Positions 50,785-59,228 of a DNA stretch of 59,230 nt are shown here, piece by piece (position 1 is the first letter of the stretch; each line of letters opens with the position of its first letter). The notes under the pieces are model-generated. The model searched no databases and was not told where the DNA came from. It was given only the letters and a program-made list of their open reading frames with translations. Where the stretch lies: positions 1-59,230 of the forward strand of contig JAOZIF010000013.1 in assembly GCA_026014495.1 (NCBI GenBank), in the 5' to 3' direction. This stretch comes from Candidatus Bathyarchaeum sp. (GTDB taxonomy: Archaea > Thermoproteota > Bathyarchaeia > Bathyarchaeales > Bathyarchaeaceae). The position numbers and the translations under genes are program-made.

Positions 50785-52302
50785 TTGAAACAAAAAATCG
50801 AAGATTATGTGCGTATCTTTGATACTACCTTAAGAGATGGTGAGCAGACGCCAGGTGTCTCTTTAACTACGGAAGAGAAGCTGGAGATTGCCCGTCAACT
50901 TGACAAGGTGGGTGTAGACACTATAGAGGCTGGTACGCCGATTAGCTCTGAAGGAGAAAAACGGGCAGCCAAAGAGATTTCCAAGGCAGGTTTATCTGCT
51001 GAAGTATGTGCTTTGGCTCGTAGCAAAAGAAAGGACATCGATGTCGCAATTGCTTGTGATGTTGATGCAGTTCACACGTTTATTTCTACTTCTGAGGTTC
51101 AGATGAAGTACGCCGTGAACATGACTCCTCAAGAGGTTTTGGCAAGCTCCATAGATTCAATTGAGTACATCAAGAGTCACGGTTTGGTCTGCGAGTATTC
51201 TCCGATGGATGCATCAAGAACAGACAGAGATTTTCTGAAGCAAATCTGCAGAGTTGCAGAAGAGGCTGGAGCAGACCGCATAAACATTCCCGACACAGTT
51301 GGAATAATGATTCCAACAACCATGCAGCAGCTAATCACAGACGTCAAAAGCGTAGTCAAGATTCCAATAAGCGTACACTGTCACAACGACTTCGGCATGG
51401 CAGTTGCCAACTCTTTAGCAGGAGTTGAAGCTGGAGCGTCGCAGATTCATGTTGCAGTTAACGGGTTAGGGGAACGTGCAGGAAACGCAGCCTTAGAGGA
51501 AGTTGCTGTTGCATTAGATTTGATTTACAACAAGAAGACCAAAATTAATCATGCACAGCTCTATGAAACTTCAAGGCTAGTAGCAAAGCTAACTGGCATG
51601 CAAATACAAGCTAACAAAGCAATTGTAGGCGAAAACGCATTCTCTCATGAATCAGGTATCCACACGCGTGGGGTTACTGTTGCCCCTTCAACATTTGAGC
51701 CGATTAAGCCAGAGTTTGTTGGAAGAAAACGAAAACTAGTTGCAGGAAAACTGGCTGGCACCAGCGGAATACGTGCGGAGCTGGAGTCTAGTGGATTGCG
51801 TCCAACTCAGGAGCAGCTTGCAGAGGTTGTCAGAACTGTCAAGGAATTAGGCGACAAAGGCAAAACCGTTACAGACGCTGACATGTTGGCTATTGCAAGG
51901 GCTATTATGGGAAAGGTCGTCAAGGAGAAACGGATTGTTGACTTGACTGGCTTTTCGGTTGTTACTGGAATCGGAGTTACTCCAACTGCTTCGGTTAGGC
52001 TTGTGTTGGATGGTAAGGAGTACTTGGCTTCAGAGACAGGTTTTGGTCCTGTCGACGCGGCAATAAAGGCAGTCCAGAAACTGACGTCACCCCTAGTTAA
52101 TGTTAAGCTCAAAGAATACAGAATAGAAGCCACTACCGGAGGCTCCGATGCCATCGGAGAAGTCATAATCAAAGTCGAGGACAAAGATGGAAACGTGGTT
52201 TCTTCACGAGCAGTCAACGAGGACATAGTGATGGCAAGCGTAGAAGCAATGATAGACGGCATCAACAAAAGCCTGCTGAAAAGCAGAAACCGCAAAAAGT
52301 AA
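50785..52302 (+). CDS. leuA: 2-Isopropylmalate synthase (LeuA family)
   Basis: A 505-residue acetyl-CoA-dependent synthase. The TIM barrel opens with VRIFDTTLRDGEQTPGVSLTTEEKLE and has the metal His pair in SVHCHNDFGMAVANS and VNGLGERAGNAALEE. From about residue 390 a LeuA dimer domain is present (LTGFSVVTGIGVTPTASVRL, SETGFGPVDAAIKAV), which binds the feedback inhibitor in LeuA and is absent from the shorter AksA-type enzymes. TTG start with GGGGG about five bases before it. Citramalate synthase is the main alternative. Confidence 0.92.
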   Translation: MKQKIEDYVRIFDTTLRDGEQTPGVSLTTEEKLEIARQLDKVGVDTIEAGTPISSEGEKRAAKEISKAGLSAEVCALARSKRKDIDVAIACDVDAVHTFISTSEVQMKYAVNMTPQEVLASSIDSIEYIKSHGLVCEYSPMDASRTDRDFLKQICRVAEEAGADRINIPDTVGIMIPTTMQQLITDVKSVVKIPISVHCHNDFGMAVANSLAGVEAGASQIHVAVNGLGERAGNAALEEVAVALDLIYNKKTKINHAQLYETSRLVAKLTGMQIQANKAIVGENAFSHESGIHTRGVTVAPSTFEPIKPEFVGRKRKLVAGKLAGTSGIRAELESSGLRPTQEQLAEVVRTVKELGDKGKTVTDADMLAIARAIMGKVVKEKRIVDLTGFSVVTGIGVTPTASVRLVLDGKEYLASETGFGPVDAAIKAVQKLTSPLVNVKLKEYRIEATTGGSDAIGEVIIKVEDKDGNVVSSRAVNEDIVMASVEAMIDGINKSLLKSRNRKK

Positions 52303-52369
52303 CATCTGTTTCCCAGCCAATTAATTGGTTGGATTAACTTCTATTTTTCTAAACCCACAAACTGTGTTG

Positions 52370-52630
52370 CTAAGCAGAACTGGTTTTTTTCCACCAGTAG
52401 ATGATTAGTATTCCTATACCAGCGAATAATACCGCTGTTAAGAGATAAAATGTAATAGATGTACTTGCAAACAGCTTGGTTTGAATTAACAGCACGTATG
52501 CATTAGTTGAATGTGCTTCAATGTAAAGTGATGCGGCATTTAGTATAATTGAGATAACAAAGCCTAACACTCCACAGAGGAAAACAAAAAAAGAGCACAA
52601 TGAAAGCGTTTTGACTGTTTCTTCGTTCAT
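52370..52630 (-). CDS. Small two-helix membrane protein, function unknown
   Basis: An 86-residue protein with two hydrophobic segments (LCSFFVFLCGVLGFVISIIL, about 11-30; and ITFYLLTAVLFAGIGILIIYWW, about 58-80) joined by a loop of about 27 residues, KKTSSA at the end. No family recognised. It is 170 bp from its divergent or upstream neighbours, and there is no sign of an operon. Confidence 0.6.
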   Translation of the reverse strand: MNEETVKTLSLCSFFVFLCGVLGFVISIILNAASLYIEAHSTNAYVLLIQTKLFASTSITFYLLTAVLFAGIGILIIYWWKKTSSA

Positions 52631-52800
52631 GTAAACAACTCTTATTTTTGTTTGTTCTCGTGTTTGCGCTATTAAATCTTAGCTCTAAAAATGGCTCTTA
52701 TTCCTGTTCTGACAAAGCACATACGGGACAGATTCATGTATAGCTGTGGCAAAGTCAAGTTCACGTCTTTTCAATGTCGTTATAGTTCTTTAATGCAGTT

Positions 52801-54402
52801 TCAGGGATTTGGCGAAAACCTTATGACTGATATTCGATAGGGACTGTTTCCAAACGTTTTCTCTAAAGTGAAGCTTCCAGAAGTAAGAACTTTATCTAGG
52901 ACATCAGAGGCTTTCCATTCTGACTGGAAATATGTTGTGTTGCCGTGTTCATACAAGAACAGGTACTTTACATTCAAACTGCTGCACTGTTCAATCAAGT
53001 ATGTTCCATTAAAGACGGGCTCATAAACATCAACAGGATACTCAGGATAATACCACAGTTCCCGTTCATCTGCGTCAGATGTCATCAAGTAAAAGTTCAC
53101 GGCATCTGGACTAAAGTAGTTCACTGCAAACAAAACTACTGCAGTTTCGCTTGGCTCTGAATTTTCGATTACATATTGGGTTGCTTCTTTGATGGGAATG
53201 TGAATGTTGTCTTTTTCGACCCAGTAGTATGCGTTAGCTAAGCTGTAGACTACACACGACGCCATCAATAGCACGAACAAAATGGCTACAAATTTGCGTA
53301 TAGCCCTCTTGTAGCTTGTAATGGTTGGTGCTTGTATGCTGTCTTTTAGTTTGTTCCATGTACACAACATGAAATCTGAGGCGGCGACTGCCAAGATGGG
53401 AAAAACGGGTATGATGTAGCGCCAGTTTCTGTTAGAGATAAAGATGGTATACGCCAAGTAGACTACAATGAACCAGATTAGCGAAAACTTGTCTTCTGGT
53501 TTTCTTCGCCACAGCCATAATCCTAAACCAAGAAAAGCAATAATGTAAACTGGCAATGAAATCGGATGAATATCAGCATAAGGATATGTCATCTCTATGA
53601 GGTAAAACACTGGAAGCGGAAACCGCTCACCATACCCGAGCCTTTCTTCACTGCCTGCCTGAACCGTGTATACCCACGTTTCAAGCCCTTCTGAAGTGTA
53701 ATGATTATACGCCAAAAAGAGCCACGGCAAAATAACAGCTGCTGCAATTATTGCAACAATCAAAATTTTGCCCATTTTGTACTTAACACGCTTTTTCCGT
53801 AACAAAAACACACTAACCAGCATGACTAAGCCTGCAATCGCAGTTTGATACTTGGCGAGAAACCCTAAACCTAGTGCTACTCCGCTTAGAATCAGCAGTT
53901 TTTGGTTGTTTGTGCGCATCCAAGAAAAGAACAAAAGTAATGCAATGGAAAAAAAGAAAACCAGAATGGTTTCAAGTATTGCCATTCTGCAGACAATGAT
54001 AAAACCCGGCATCGAAGCAAGCAAAACACTTGAAAGCAGCGCATTTTGGGGACCATAAAGTCGGTAGGCATACTCAAAGACAGCCCATACACAAAGTACA
54101 CCAAAGATAAGAGAAACAAGCCTGACTGAAAACAGGCTTGAACCTATAGTCGTGTAAGTTAATGCTACGATAACATCAAACAGTGGTGGGTAATACGAAA
54201 ACTGCAGGTATTCTTGGAATTGTCCACGACTTAACAGAAGCCCACTAACCACATGCTGGGTTTCGTCCCATTGAATTAGCGCGTAATCCAGATACACCAT
54301 TAAAATGGTGACGTAAACTAGAAGAAAAAGAACAAGAACTAAACGCCATCTGTTGAAGTGCTGCGCAACGCCAGAGATGGCAGACTGTAACCTGCGAATC
54401 AT
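52801..54402 (-). CDS. GT39/ArnT-type membrane glycosyltransferase
   Basis: A 533-residue membrane enzyme with about eleven to twelve hydrophobic segments followed by a soluble C-terminal domain of about 130 residues. After the first helix comes the outside loop YALIQWDETQHVV, with the acidic residue typical of the ArnT/PMT superfamily, and further on ISNRNWRYIIPVFPILA, a conserved position of this group. It likely moves a sugar from a polyprenyl-phosphate carrier onto protein or lipid outside the cell, consistent with the cis-prenyltransferase encoded at 16248. Confidence 0.87.
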   Translation of the reverse strand: MIRRLQSAISGVAQHFNRWRLVLVLFLLVYVTILMVYLDYALIQWDETQHVVSGLLLSRGQFQEYLQFSYYPPLFDVIVALTYTTIGSSLFSVRLVSLIFGVLCVWAVFEYAYRLYGPQNALLSSVLLASMPGFIIVCRMAILETILVFFFSIALLLFFSWMRTNNQKLLILSGVALGLGFLAKYQTAIAGLVMLVSVFLLRKKRVKYKMGKILIVAIIAAAVILPWLFLAYNHYTSEGLETWVYTVQAGSEERLGYGERFPLPVFYLIEMTYPYADIHPISLPVYIIAFLGLGLWLWRRKPEDKFSLIWFIVVYLAYTIFISNRNWRYIIPVFPILAVAASDFMLCTWNKLKDSIQAPTITSYKRAIRKFVAILFVLLMASCVVYSLANAYYWVEKDNIHIPIKEATQYVIENSEPSETAVVLFAVNYFSPDAVNFYLMTSDADERELWYYPEYPVDVYEPVFNGTYLIEQCSSLNVKYLFLYEHGNTTYFQSEWKASDVLDKVLTSGSFTLEKTFGNSPYRISVIRFSPNP

Positions 54403-54493
54403 TGCATGCCGACCAGTTGTGTATGTTTGTTACCTTCAGTTGCCTGAAATATTATATAAAAAAGATGGCAACTGACTGCGACACTGGCCATTT

Positions 54494-54928
54494 CTATGTG
54501 CTAGTTTTTCTTCGCAGTAAGATGCCTTCAAAAAAGAAAAGGAGCATAGCTAGTCCAGTCATTCCTGTTAGAAACAAAAAACTTGTTTCTATGACCAGCC
54601 ATGGAAGAAAGCAACTCAGCAAAATAATTGCAACTTCTGCTCCAAATGCTCCAATAAAAAAGAAAGAGTAGAACATTAAGCGGGGAACAAGGTTTTTGCC
54701 CACCCACACATGTCCACTGACACCTGTTTTTTCTTTGAGTATGTATTCGCCACACTCGTTTTTTTCGAGTAGCCCCATTGCTTCTAGTTTTTGCAGATGC
54801 CTGTGTGCCACGCTTGGGCTGCTAAGGTTTGCTCCACGCATAACGTCCCTAGTTCCAACTGGCCTGTTTTCTCCTACTACGTACGCGTAGACGACTAGTG
54901 TGTTGCCTGCAAGCTGCTCATTGGCCAT
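54494..54928 (-). CDS. Winged-helix protein with two C-terminal membrane helices
   Basis: About 144 residues from the ATG at 54928. A winged helix fills about 1-65 (NTLVVYAYVVGENRPVGTRDVMRGANLSSPSVAHRHLQKL, then EAMGLLEKNECGEYIL), and two membrane segments follow (LMFYSFFFIGAFGAEVAIILLS; ETSFLFLTGMTGLAMLLFFFEGI), ending LLRRKTST. The longer frame from 54991 would overlap the upstream exported-protein gene by 74 bases; the ATG at 54928 overlaps by 11, the usual coupled arrangement. It is a candidate membrane-bound regulator paired with that exported protein. Confidence 0.78.
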   Translation of the reverse strand: MANEQLAGNTLVVYAYVVGENRPVGTRDVMRGANLSSPSVAHRHLQKLEAMGLLEKNECGEYILKEKTGVSGHVWVGKNLVPRLMFYSFFFIGAFGAEVAIILLSCFLPWLVIETSFLFLTGMTGLAMLLFFFEGILLRRKTST

Positions 54929-55757
54929 TGTCAGATTGCACCTGATACATTTCTTCATATGAAAGCGGGTGTAGCAAGTCAGTTTCTGCAAGTTCGTCTT
55001 CGGGAATTAGGTTGTTGTATATCCAACCTTCTTCGCCGTACTTTTCAAGCTGTATCTGGTCGACGACTTCGTTGTTTGCTGTCGTGAATGTTGTTGAATC
55101 GCTTGTGAATGTAGCCCATCCTAACCTGTAAATTGTTACTGTTACTGTCTGTGCTTCTCTGAGCTGGGTGACTGTTAGTGATGTGCCGCTTCCGCCTAGT
55201 GTCCCTTCTCCACTGCCTCCTTCATCGAACAACTGTGACTCGCTAACAGTCCAATTGTACTTTAGTAATCCGCCGCCACCGCCATATGTCTGATTGAATA
55301 GGTCAGTGTCAAACCAGTCGTCGCGCGTGAAATGGATGTCATCAAGGACTTCATCGAAAGTGAAAGAGCCGTTGCTGTTGGTTCCAACAAAAAAGTTCAT
55401 GGTTTCAATGAGTTCTTTGTCAGAGATTATTTCTATTGTGTAATACTCAACTCTTCCGTCGCTAACTTCATTTGTGGTGTCTACATTCAAGGTTAGATTA
55501 AGCATTAGTATGTGTTGTTCGCTGACAGAGTTTGTTTCGTTCAACCCACTATCCCATGGAAGTTCAAATGCGAAATCAGTGAGTGGACCATCGTTGGTGA
55601 CCCAATACGCGTATGGCATGTTGATGCTAAACCATGGTTCATTTGAGTTGTCGGCTTTTGCGGTTGCAGTCATCAAGAACACCAGAGGAAAAACCGAAGA
55701 AACTCCGATGATTAACGCAAGAATGCTGCATGCAATCAACTTTTTTTCAGTTTTCAT
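54918..55757 (-). CDS. Exported protein of unknown function
   Basis: A 279-residue protein with a clear signal peptide (KKLIACSILALIIGVSSVFPLVFLMTATAKA, residues about 4-34). The mature part is rich in Asn, Thr, Ser and Gly, acidic and strand-prone, with sequons such as NET, NLT and NQT, and a glycine cluster near 160 (TYGGGGG). It looks like an extracellular beta protein. It is upstream of and overlaps the membrane wHTH gene, which suggests a sensing pair, but no homologous family is recognised. Confidence 0.72.
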   Translation of the reverse strand: MKTEKKLIACSILALIIGVSSVFPLVFLMTATAKADNSNEPWFSINMPYAYWVTNDGPLTDFAFELPWDSGLNETNSVSEQHILMLNLTLNVDTTNEVSDGRVEYYTIEIISDKELIETMNFFVGTNSNGSFTFDEVLDDIHFTRDDWFDTDLFNQTYGGGGGLLKYNWTVSESQLFDEGGSGEGTLGGSGTSLTVTQLREAQTVTVTIYRLGWATFTSDSTTFTTANNEVVDQIQLEKYGEEGWIYNNLIPEDELAETDLLHPLSYEEMYQVQSDNGQ

Positions 55758-55861
55758 GATTCATCTCCACCTTGACTACTACATAAATGAGCTTTATAAT
55801 TCTCCCCGAAGAACAAAACCGTTCTTGTCAAGAACACATCGATTATTTCCTCTAGGTTTAT

Positions 55862-56596
55862 TCACCTCTTTTCACTCGTTTTTCCAATAATTGCTACATA
55901 CTTCGAGTCACCAGAATCTATGAACTCCCTGACCGTCCACCATGTTCCCTTAATTACATCCAGCATTTCTTTTTTGGACACCATCAGGTAATCAAACCAT
56001 CCACTAACGTAGGTCTCAAATCGCGTTCTAATTCTCACCTGACCTGACATCCTGCCCTTTTTCTTGTTGAGCACATGATACGCCAAATGGTCTGGGTCCT
56101 CTGTCTGGTACGGGTCACGGGTGTCTGCGACAATCAAGGCATTCTCAGAAGTCATGTTGTAGAACTTTTTTAGCAACCTGCGAGCGTTACCTAAACTGCC
56201 AAGCAACCCAAAGTTGTTTCCCATCATTATAACCGTGTCAAACGAGCTTGGCTCAAAATCTATGTTTTCAATTGACATGACTTTTGCTTGCTTCAGTCCT
56301 CTGAGCTTGCAAACTTTTATTGCAAGAGGAGAAACGTCGATTCCAAGAGTATCAAAACCTTTTTTCTGCAAATACAACGCGTGCCTGCCCGCTCCACAGC
56401 CAACATCCAAAATGTTTCCTGTAACAAACTCCATTGCTTTTTGTTCAATTGGATGCCAGTTTTCATAACCCGAAAAATATCCTTTTGCAATGATGGTGTT
56501 TGTTAATCCGTCGTCTCTTTCTATAGTTTCACAGACATCTCTACCCTGATAATAAGCCATGAGCATCTGCCCGAAAGCGTCCTCTTCAGGTTCCAT
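55862..56596 (-). CDS. Class I SAM-dependent methyltransferase
   Basis: A 244-residue cytosolic methyltransferase. Motif I is ILDVGCGAGRHALYL (about 61-75), with GIDVS on the next strand for the acidic ribose ligand and SSFDTVIMMGNNFGLL as motif IV. A later basic segment (KKKGRMSGQVRIRTRFETYV) could touch the substrate. It resembles general small-molecule or lipid methyltransferases; no specific substrate is evident. The 104-bp gap to the exported-protein gene downstream leaves operon membership open. Confidence 0.88.
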   Translation of the reverse strand: MEPEEDAFGQMLMAYYQGRDVCETIERDDGLTNTIIAKGYFSGYENWHPIEQKAMEFVTGNILDVGCGAGRHALYLQKKGFDTLGIDVSPLAIKVCKLRGLKQAKVMSIENIDFEPSSFDTVIMMGNNFGLLGSLGNARRLLKKFYNMTSENALIVADTRDPYQTEDPDHLAYHVLNKKKGRMSGQVRIRTRFETYVSGWFDYLMVSKKEMLDVIKGTWWTVREFIDSGDSKYVAIIGKTSEKR

Positions 56597-56677
56597 AACC
56601 TAATTCTCCATTAACAGGGAACAGAAGAACAACAACCACTCTAAATTAAAAACAAAAAATAAAAGACTTTTCAGCAA

Positions 56678-56815
56678 TTACTCAGTTGGTGCCTGCTTTG
56701 CTTTGGGTCTGCGTTTAAAATGGCACCTTCCAAACCAGTTTCTTAACCGTGACTGGCAGTAGCCGTCAATGTTGTTTACGCAGTGCTTTATGTTGCATTT
56801 TACTTTAGTGCGCAT
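56678..56815 (-). CDS. 45-residue Cys-rich protein, probable small zinc-binding protein
   Basis: A short frame from ATG 56815, with GGAG about nine bases upstream. It contains four cysteines at residues 7, 12, 20 and 31 (KCNIKHC, YCQSRL, RCHFKRR), close to the C-x4-C-x7-C-x10-C spacing of DUF1540-like zinc-binding peptides. Strongly basic with a KRRPKAKQAP tail. It fills the 270-bp gap between the methyltransferase and mtnA, which otherwise looks empty. The Shine-Dalgarno and regular Cys spacing support a real gene. Confidence 0.65.
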   Translation of the reverse strand: MRTKVKCNIKHCVNNIDGYCQSRLRNWFGRCHFKRRPKAKQAPTE

Positions 56816-56866
56816 CTGTTGCTCTCCAAAAACAGCGGTCTTGAATGTAACAGAAAAGCGTCTGCT

Positions 56867-57886
56867 TTAATCCTTTCTTTTTTTCTTCAAACTAACCTCG
56901 GGAACAAGTATTCCTTCTTCTGTTATAACCGCATCTACATACTCTAAAGGCGTTATGTCAAACGCTGGATTTAGCACTTTGATTCCTTCAGGTGCTATTC
57001 TTTCACAGCCTATGTTTGTTACTTCTTGGGGGCTTCTTTCTTCGATAACTGCATCCTCAGAAGAACGAGATTGATCCATTGTTGACATAGGCGCAGCTAC
57101 ATAGAATGGGATTCCGTGCTCAAATGCCAAAACAGCAACATTGTATGTTCCAATCTTGTTCAAAACTGCGTCCCTGACAATTCGGTCGGCGCCAACAACA
57201 ACTTTGTCTACCATTCCTCTTGACATAACATAGCCTACCATAGTGTCGCTAATCAAAGTCACAGGAATATTATCGCGCATCAACTCATAGCAAGTGAGCT
57301 TTGCACCTTGAAGGCGCGGTCGGGTTTCACAGGAGATAACCTTAACGTTTTTGCCCTCTTCGATGGCGCCTCGTATAACTCCAAGCGCAGTTCCATAATC
57401 AACCGTAGCCAAGCTGCCTGCATTACAGTGGGTAAGAACCACATCACCATCCTCTATGAGTGTAGCACCGTGCTTGCCCATTTTCCTGTTAACTTCAACA
57501 TCTTCATCTGCCATCCTCTGCGCTTCAGCTACAACAGCTGCAGCCAAAGCCTCTTTTGTTCCCTTTGTTTCGTTAGCCTTCTTCATTACCCTGTCAATTG
57601 CCCAGAACAGATTCACGGCAGTTGGACGCGTCTTGCGTAACACCACAGCCGATTCTTCAAGCTCCTTTAGTAGCTCCTCTCTAGTTTTAGCCTTTGAATG
57701 AAAAGCACATAACGCCAGACCATACGCAGCCGCGACCCCAATAAGAGGTGCACCACGTAGTTTCATTTCTTTAATCGCAGACGCCATTGTCTTATAATCT
57801 GCTATTTTTACCCAGACAACTTCGTTGGGTAATTTTGTTTGGTCAACAAGAATTACTGTGCCGTCTTTCCATTCTATTGTTCGCAT
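56867..57886 (-). CDS. mtnA: S-methyl-5-thioribose-1-phosphate isomerase
   Basis: A 339-residue member of the eIF2B-related isomerase family acting in methionine salvage (methylthioribose-1-phosphate to methylthioribulose-1-phosphate). Motifs: IKEMKLRGAPLIGVAAAYG, KTRPTAVNLFWAIDR, catalytic Cys in LTHCNAGSLAT, SCETRPRLQGAKLT and catalytic Asp in VVVGADRIVRD. The match is to MtnA rather than the ribose-1,5-bisphosphate isomerase branch, although archaeal members can be hard to separate. The minus-strand leader is the structured region near 58074-58136. Confidence 0.92.
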   Translation of the reverse strand: MRTIEWKDGTVILVDQTKLPNEVVWVKIADYKTMASAIKEMKLRGAPLIGVAAAYGLALCAFHSKAKTREELLKELEESAVVLRKTRPTAVNLFWAIDRVMKKANETKGTKEALAAAVVAEAQRMADEDVEVNRKMGKHGATLIEDGDVVLTHCNAGSLATVDYGTALGVIRGAIEEGKNVKVISCETRPRLQGAKLTCYELMRDNIPVTLISDTMVGYVMSRGMVDKVVVGADRIVRDAVLNKIGTYNVAVLAFEHGIPFYVAAPMSTMDQSRSSEDAVIEERSPQEVTNIGCERIAPEGIKVLNPAFDITPLEYVDAVITEEGILVPEVSLKKKRKD

Positions 57887-58073
57887 AACTCAAAACCTGC
57901 CTTTCACCTGATTTTGTGTTTGCTTCGATAATATGTTTTCTGCAAAAATAGAGCAAATTCATTTTGTAACCGTAAATTAAACAATAGGTTGTATGCTCTG
58001 CAAGACAATGTATTCAGGTGTAAACGTACAGTTTAATTACCGCCATATTCTCCAAAAATTTTTGAGTGACTAC

Positions 58074-58136
58074 GGGAAGCGTCCACAATCGGTGACGACG
58101 TGGAGGGTTTTCATTTTTTCCCTACCTACGCTTCCC
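58074..58136. ncRNA. Candidate three-way-junction RNA element between two minus-strand genes
   Basis: In the 300-bp gap between mtnA and the GfcR-like gene, GGGAAGCGT (58074-58082) is perfectly complementary to ACGCTTCCC (58128-58136). Inside are two smaller helices: CCAC/GTGG (58083-58086 with about 58099-58102) and AGGG/CCCT. Together these form a three-way junction. It lies 190-250 bp upstream of mtnA, so it may be a regulatory leader of mtnA (minus strand) or an independent RNA. No known riboswitch class is recognised. Confidence 0.35.
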
Positions 58137-58186
58137 TGCGTCCCCGCCAAACACTATTTTGTTATTATAGTCACAGTATGCATTTA

Positions 58187-58924
58187 TTATTTGCTGTCTT
58201 TTTTGTTGAGTTTTATTACAACCTCAATTGGGCTTCCTTTTGGAAGCTTTAGGTTCTGTCGCCAATCTTCTCCAACAGCAATAAGCGAATAAATTCCAGA
58301 GACTTCAGCTCTAGCTTTTTTAACAAAGTTAACCAACGCAGCCTGAGTCTCACCAGTTTTTATCATATCATCAACTATAAGCACGCTATCTCGGCGCTTT
58401 AGAGCATCCTTAGGCAGATACAATGTCATGGTATAGCCTGAATCACGCAAAACATAAGTTTCTTCAAGAAACGCTGGAACCCCAACTTCCTTGTTGCGTT
58501 TCGCAATCAACAAATCAACACCCAAAGCGTTTGCAACCATAGTTCCAAGCGGTATACCATCCACCGCGGCAGTCAAAACTTTTGTCACTCGTCCTCCTGC
58601 AAAGGTTGCAAGAGCGTGCTGGGCTGCCTGCTGAAGGATGTTATGGTCACCTACAATCCATGTGTTGTTGAAGTATCCAGCTGAGTTAAACTTTATTCGT
58701 CTACGAAGCTCAGCTTTCAAGCCAACAAGTTTGGTTAAAACGGTCCAAAGCTCTTTAGCCCGTTCAGCGTTTGGTAAAACATGACCCTTTGCGTACCTGC
58801 TTAAAACAGTCACAGGTAGATTGGTTTTTGCAGATAACTCTCTGTATGTGTACTCTTTTTTGGCTGTTCGAAGTAGTTCAATGGTCATTAATCGAAGTTT
58901 CAAGTCCTCTGCATGTGTATTCAT
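58187..58924 (-). CDS. HTH-phosphoribosyltransferase regulator (GfcR/PyrE-like)
   Basis: A 245-residue protein. The N-terminal helix-turn-helix is at about 20-60 (KEYTYRELSAKTNLPVTVLSRYAKGHVLPN). From about 90 it has the orotate phosphoribosyltransferase fold, with the PRPP-binding motif SVLIVDDMIKTGET near 193. This is the architecture of archaeal GfcR, a regulator of sugar catabolism genes that uses its PRTase domain as a sensor of phosphorylated metabolites; PyrE itself lacks the HTH. The regulated genes are not evident in the window. Confidence 0.88.
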   Translation of the reverse strand: MNTHAEDLKLRLMTIELLRTAKKEYTYRELSAKTNLPVTVLSRYAKGHVLPNAERAKELWTVLTKLVGLKAELRRRIKFNSAGYFNNTWIVGDHNILQQAAQHALATFAGGRVTKVLTAAVDGIPLGTMVANALGVDLLIAKRNKEVGVPAFLEETYVLRDSGYTMTLYLPKDALKRRDSVLIVDDMIKTGETQAALVNFVKKARAEVSGIYSLIAVGEDWRQNLKLPKGSPIEVVIKLNKKDSK

Positions 58925-59137
58925 AATAGCATCCCTTTTCTATACACATCAATAAATCAATTAATGCGTGTACAACCTACCTATTTTAACGTGGATAGAT
59001 TTATAATTTCCGTATAACCCTGCGCAACATAAAGACAATACACCACCAAAATGTTGCTTGAAACCTCACATTTAACGCGATAAACGAAAAACAGACACAG
59101 CCGTATTCCAAATATATTTCCTTGAAATAGAAAGTGG

Positions 59138-59228
59138 CGGATCCGCGGGGATTCGAACCCCGGATCATTGGATTTCTTCTTTTGTAGATTAGAAGTCCAA
59201 TGCCTTATCCTGGCTAGGCCACGGACCC
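59138..59228 (-). tRNA. tRNA-Arg(UCU) with a 16-nt intron at 37/38
   Basis: Acceptor GGGTCCG (59228-59222) pairs with CGGATCC (59145-59139), discriminator G59138, CCA encoded at 59137-59135. The anticodon stem is TTGGA/TCCAA. The pre-tRNA loop has a bulge-helix-bulge junction: central helix CTTC/GAAG with bulges TAA and AAA, placing a 16-nt intron at 59189-59174. Splicing gives loop CTTCTAA, anticodon TCT, and exactly 75 nt. The distal intron helix is weak. Confidence 0.93.

Noticed and set aside
58083-58160. Known riboswitch (fluoride, TPP, SAM) in the mtnA upstream region
   Set aside because: None of the conserved core motifs of these classes was found; only the generic three-way fold is visible.
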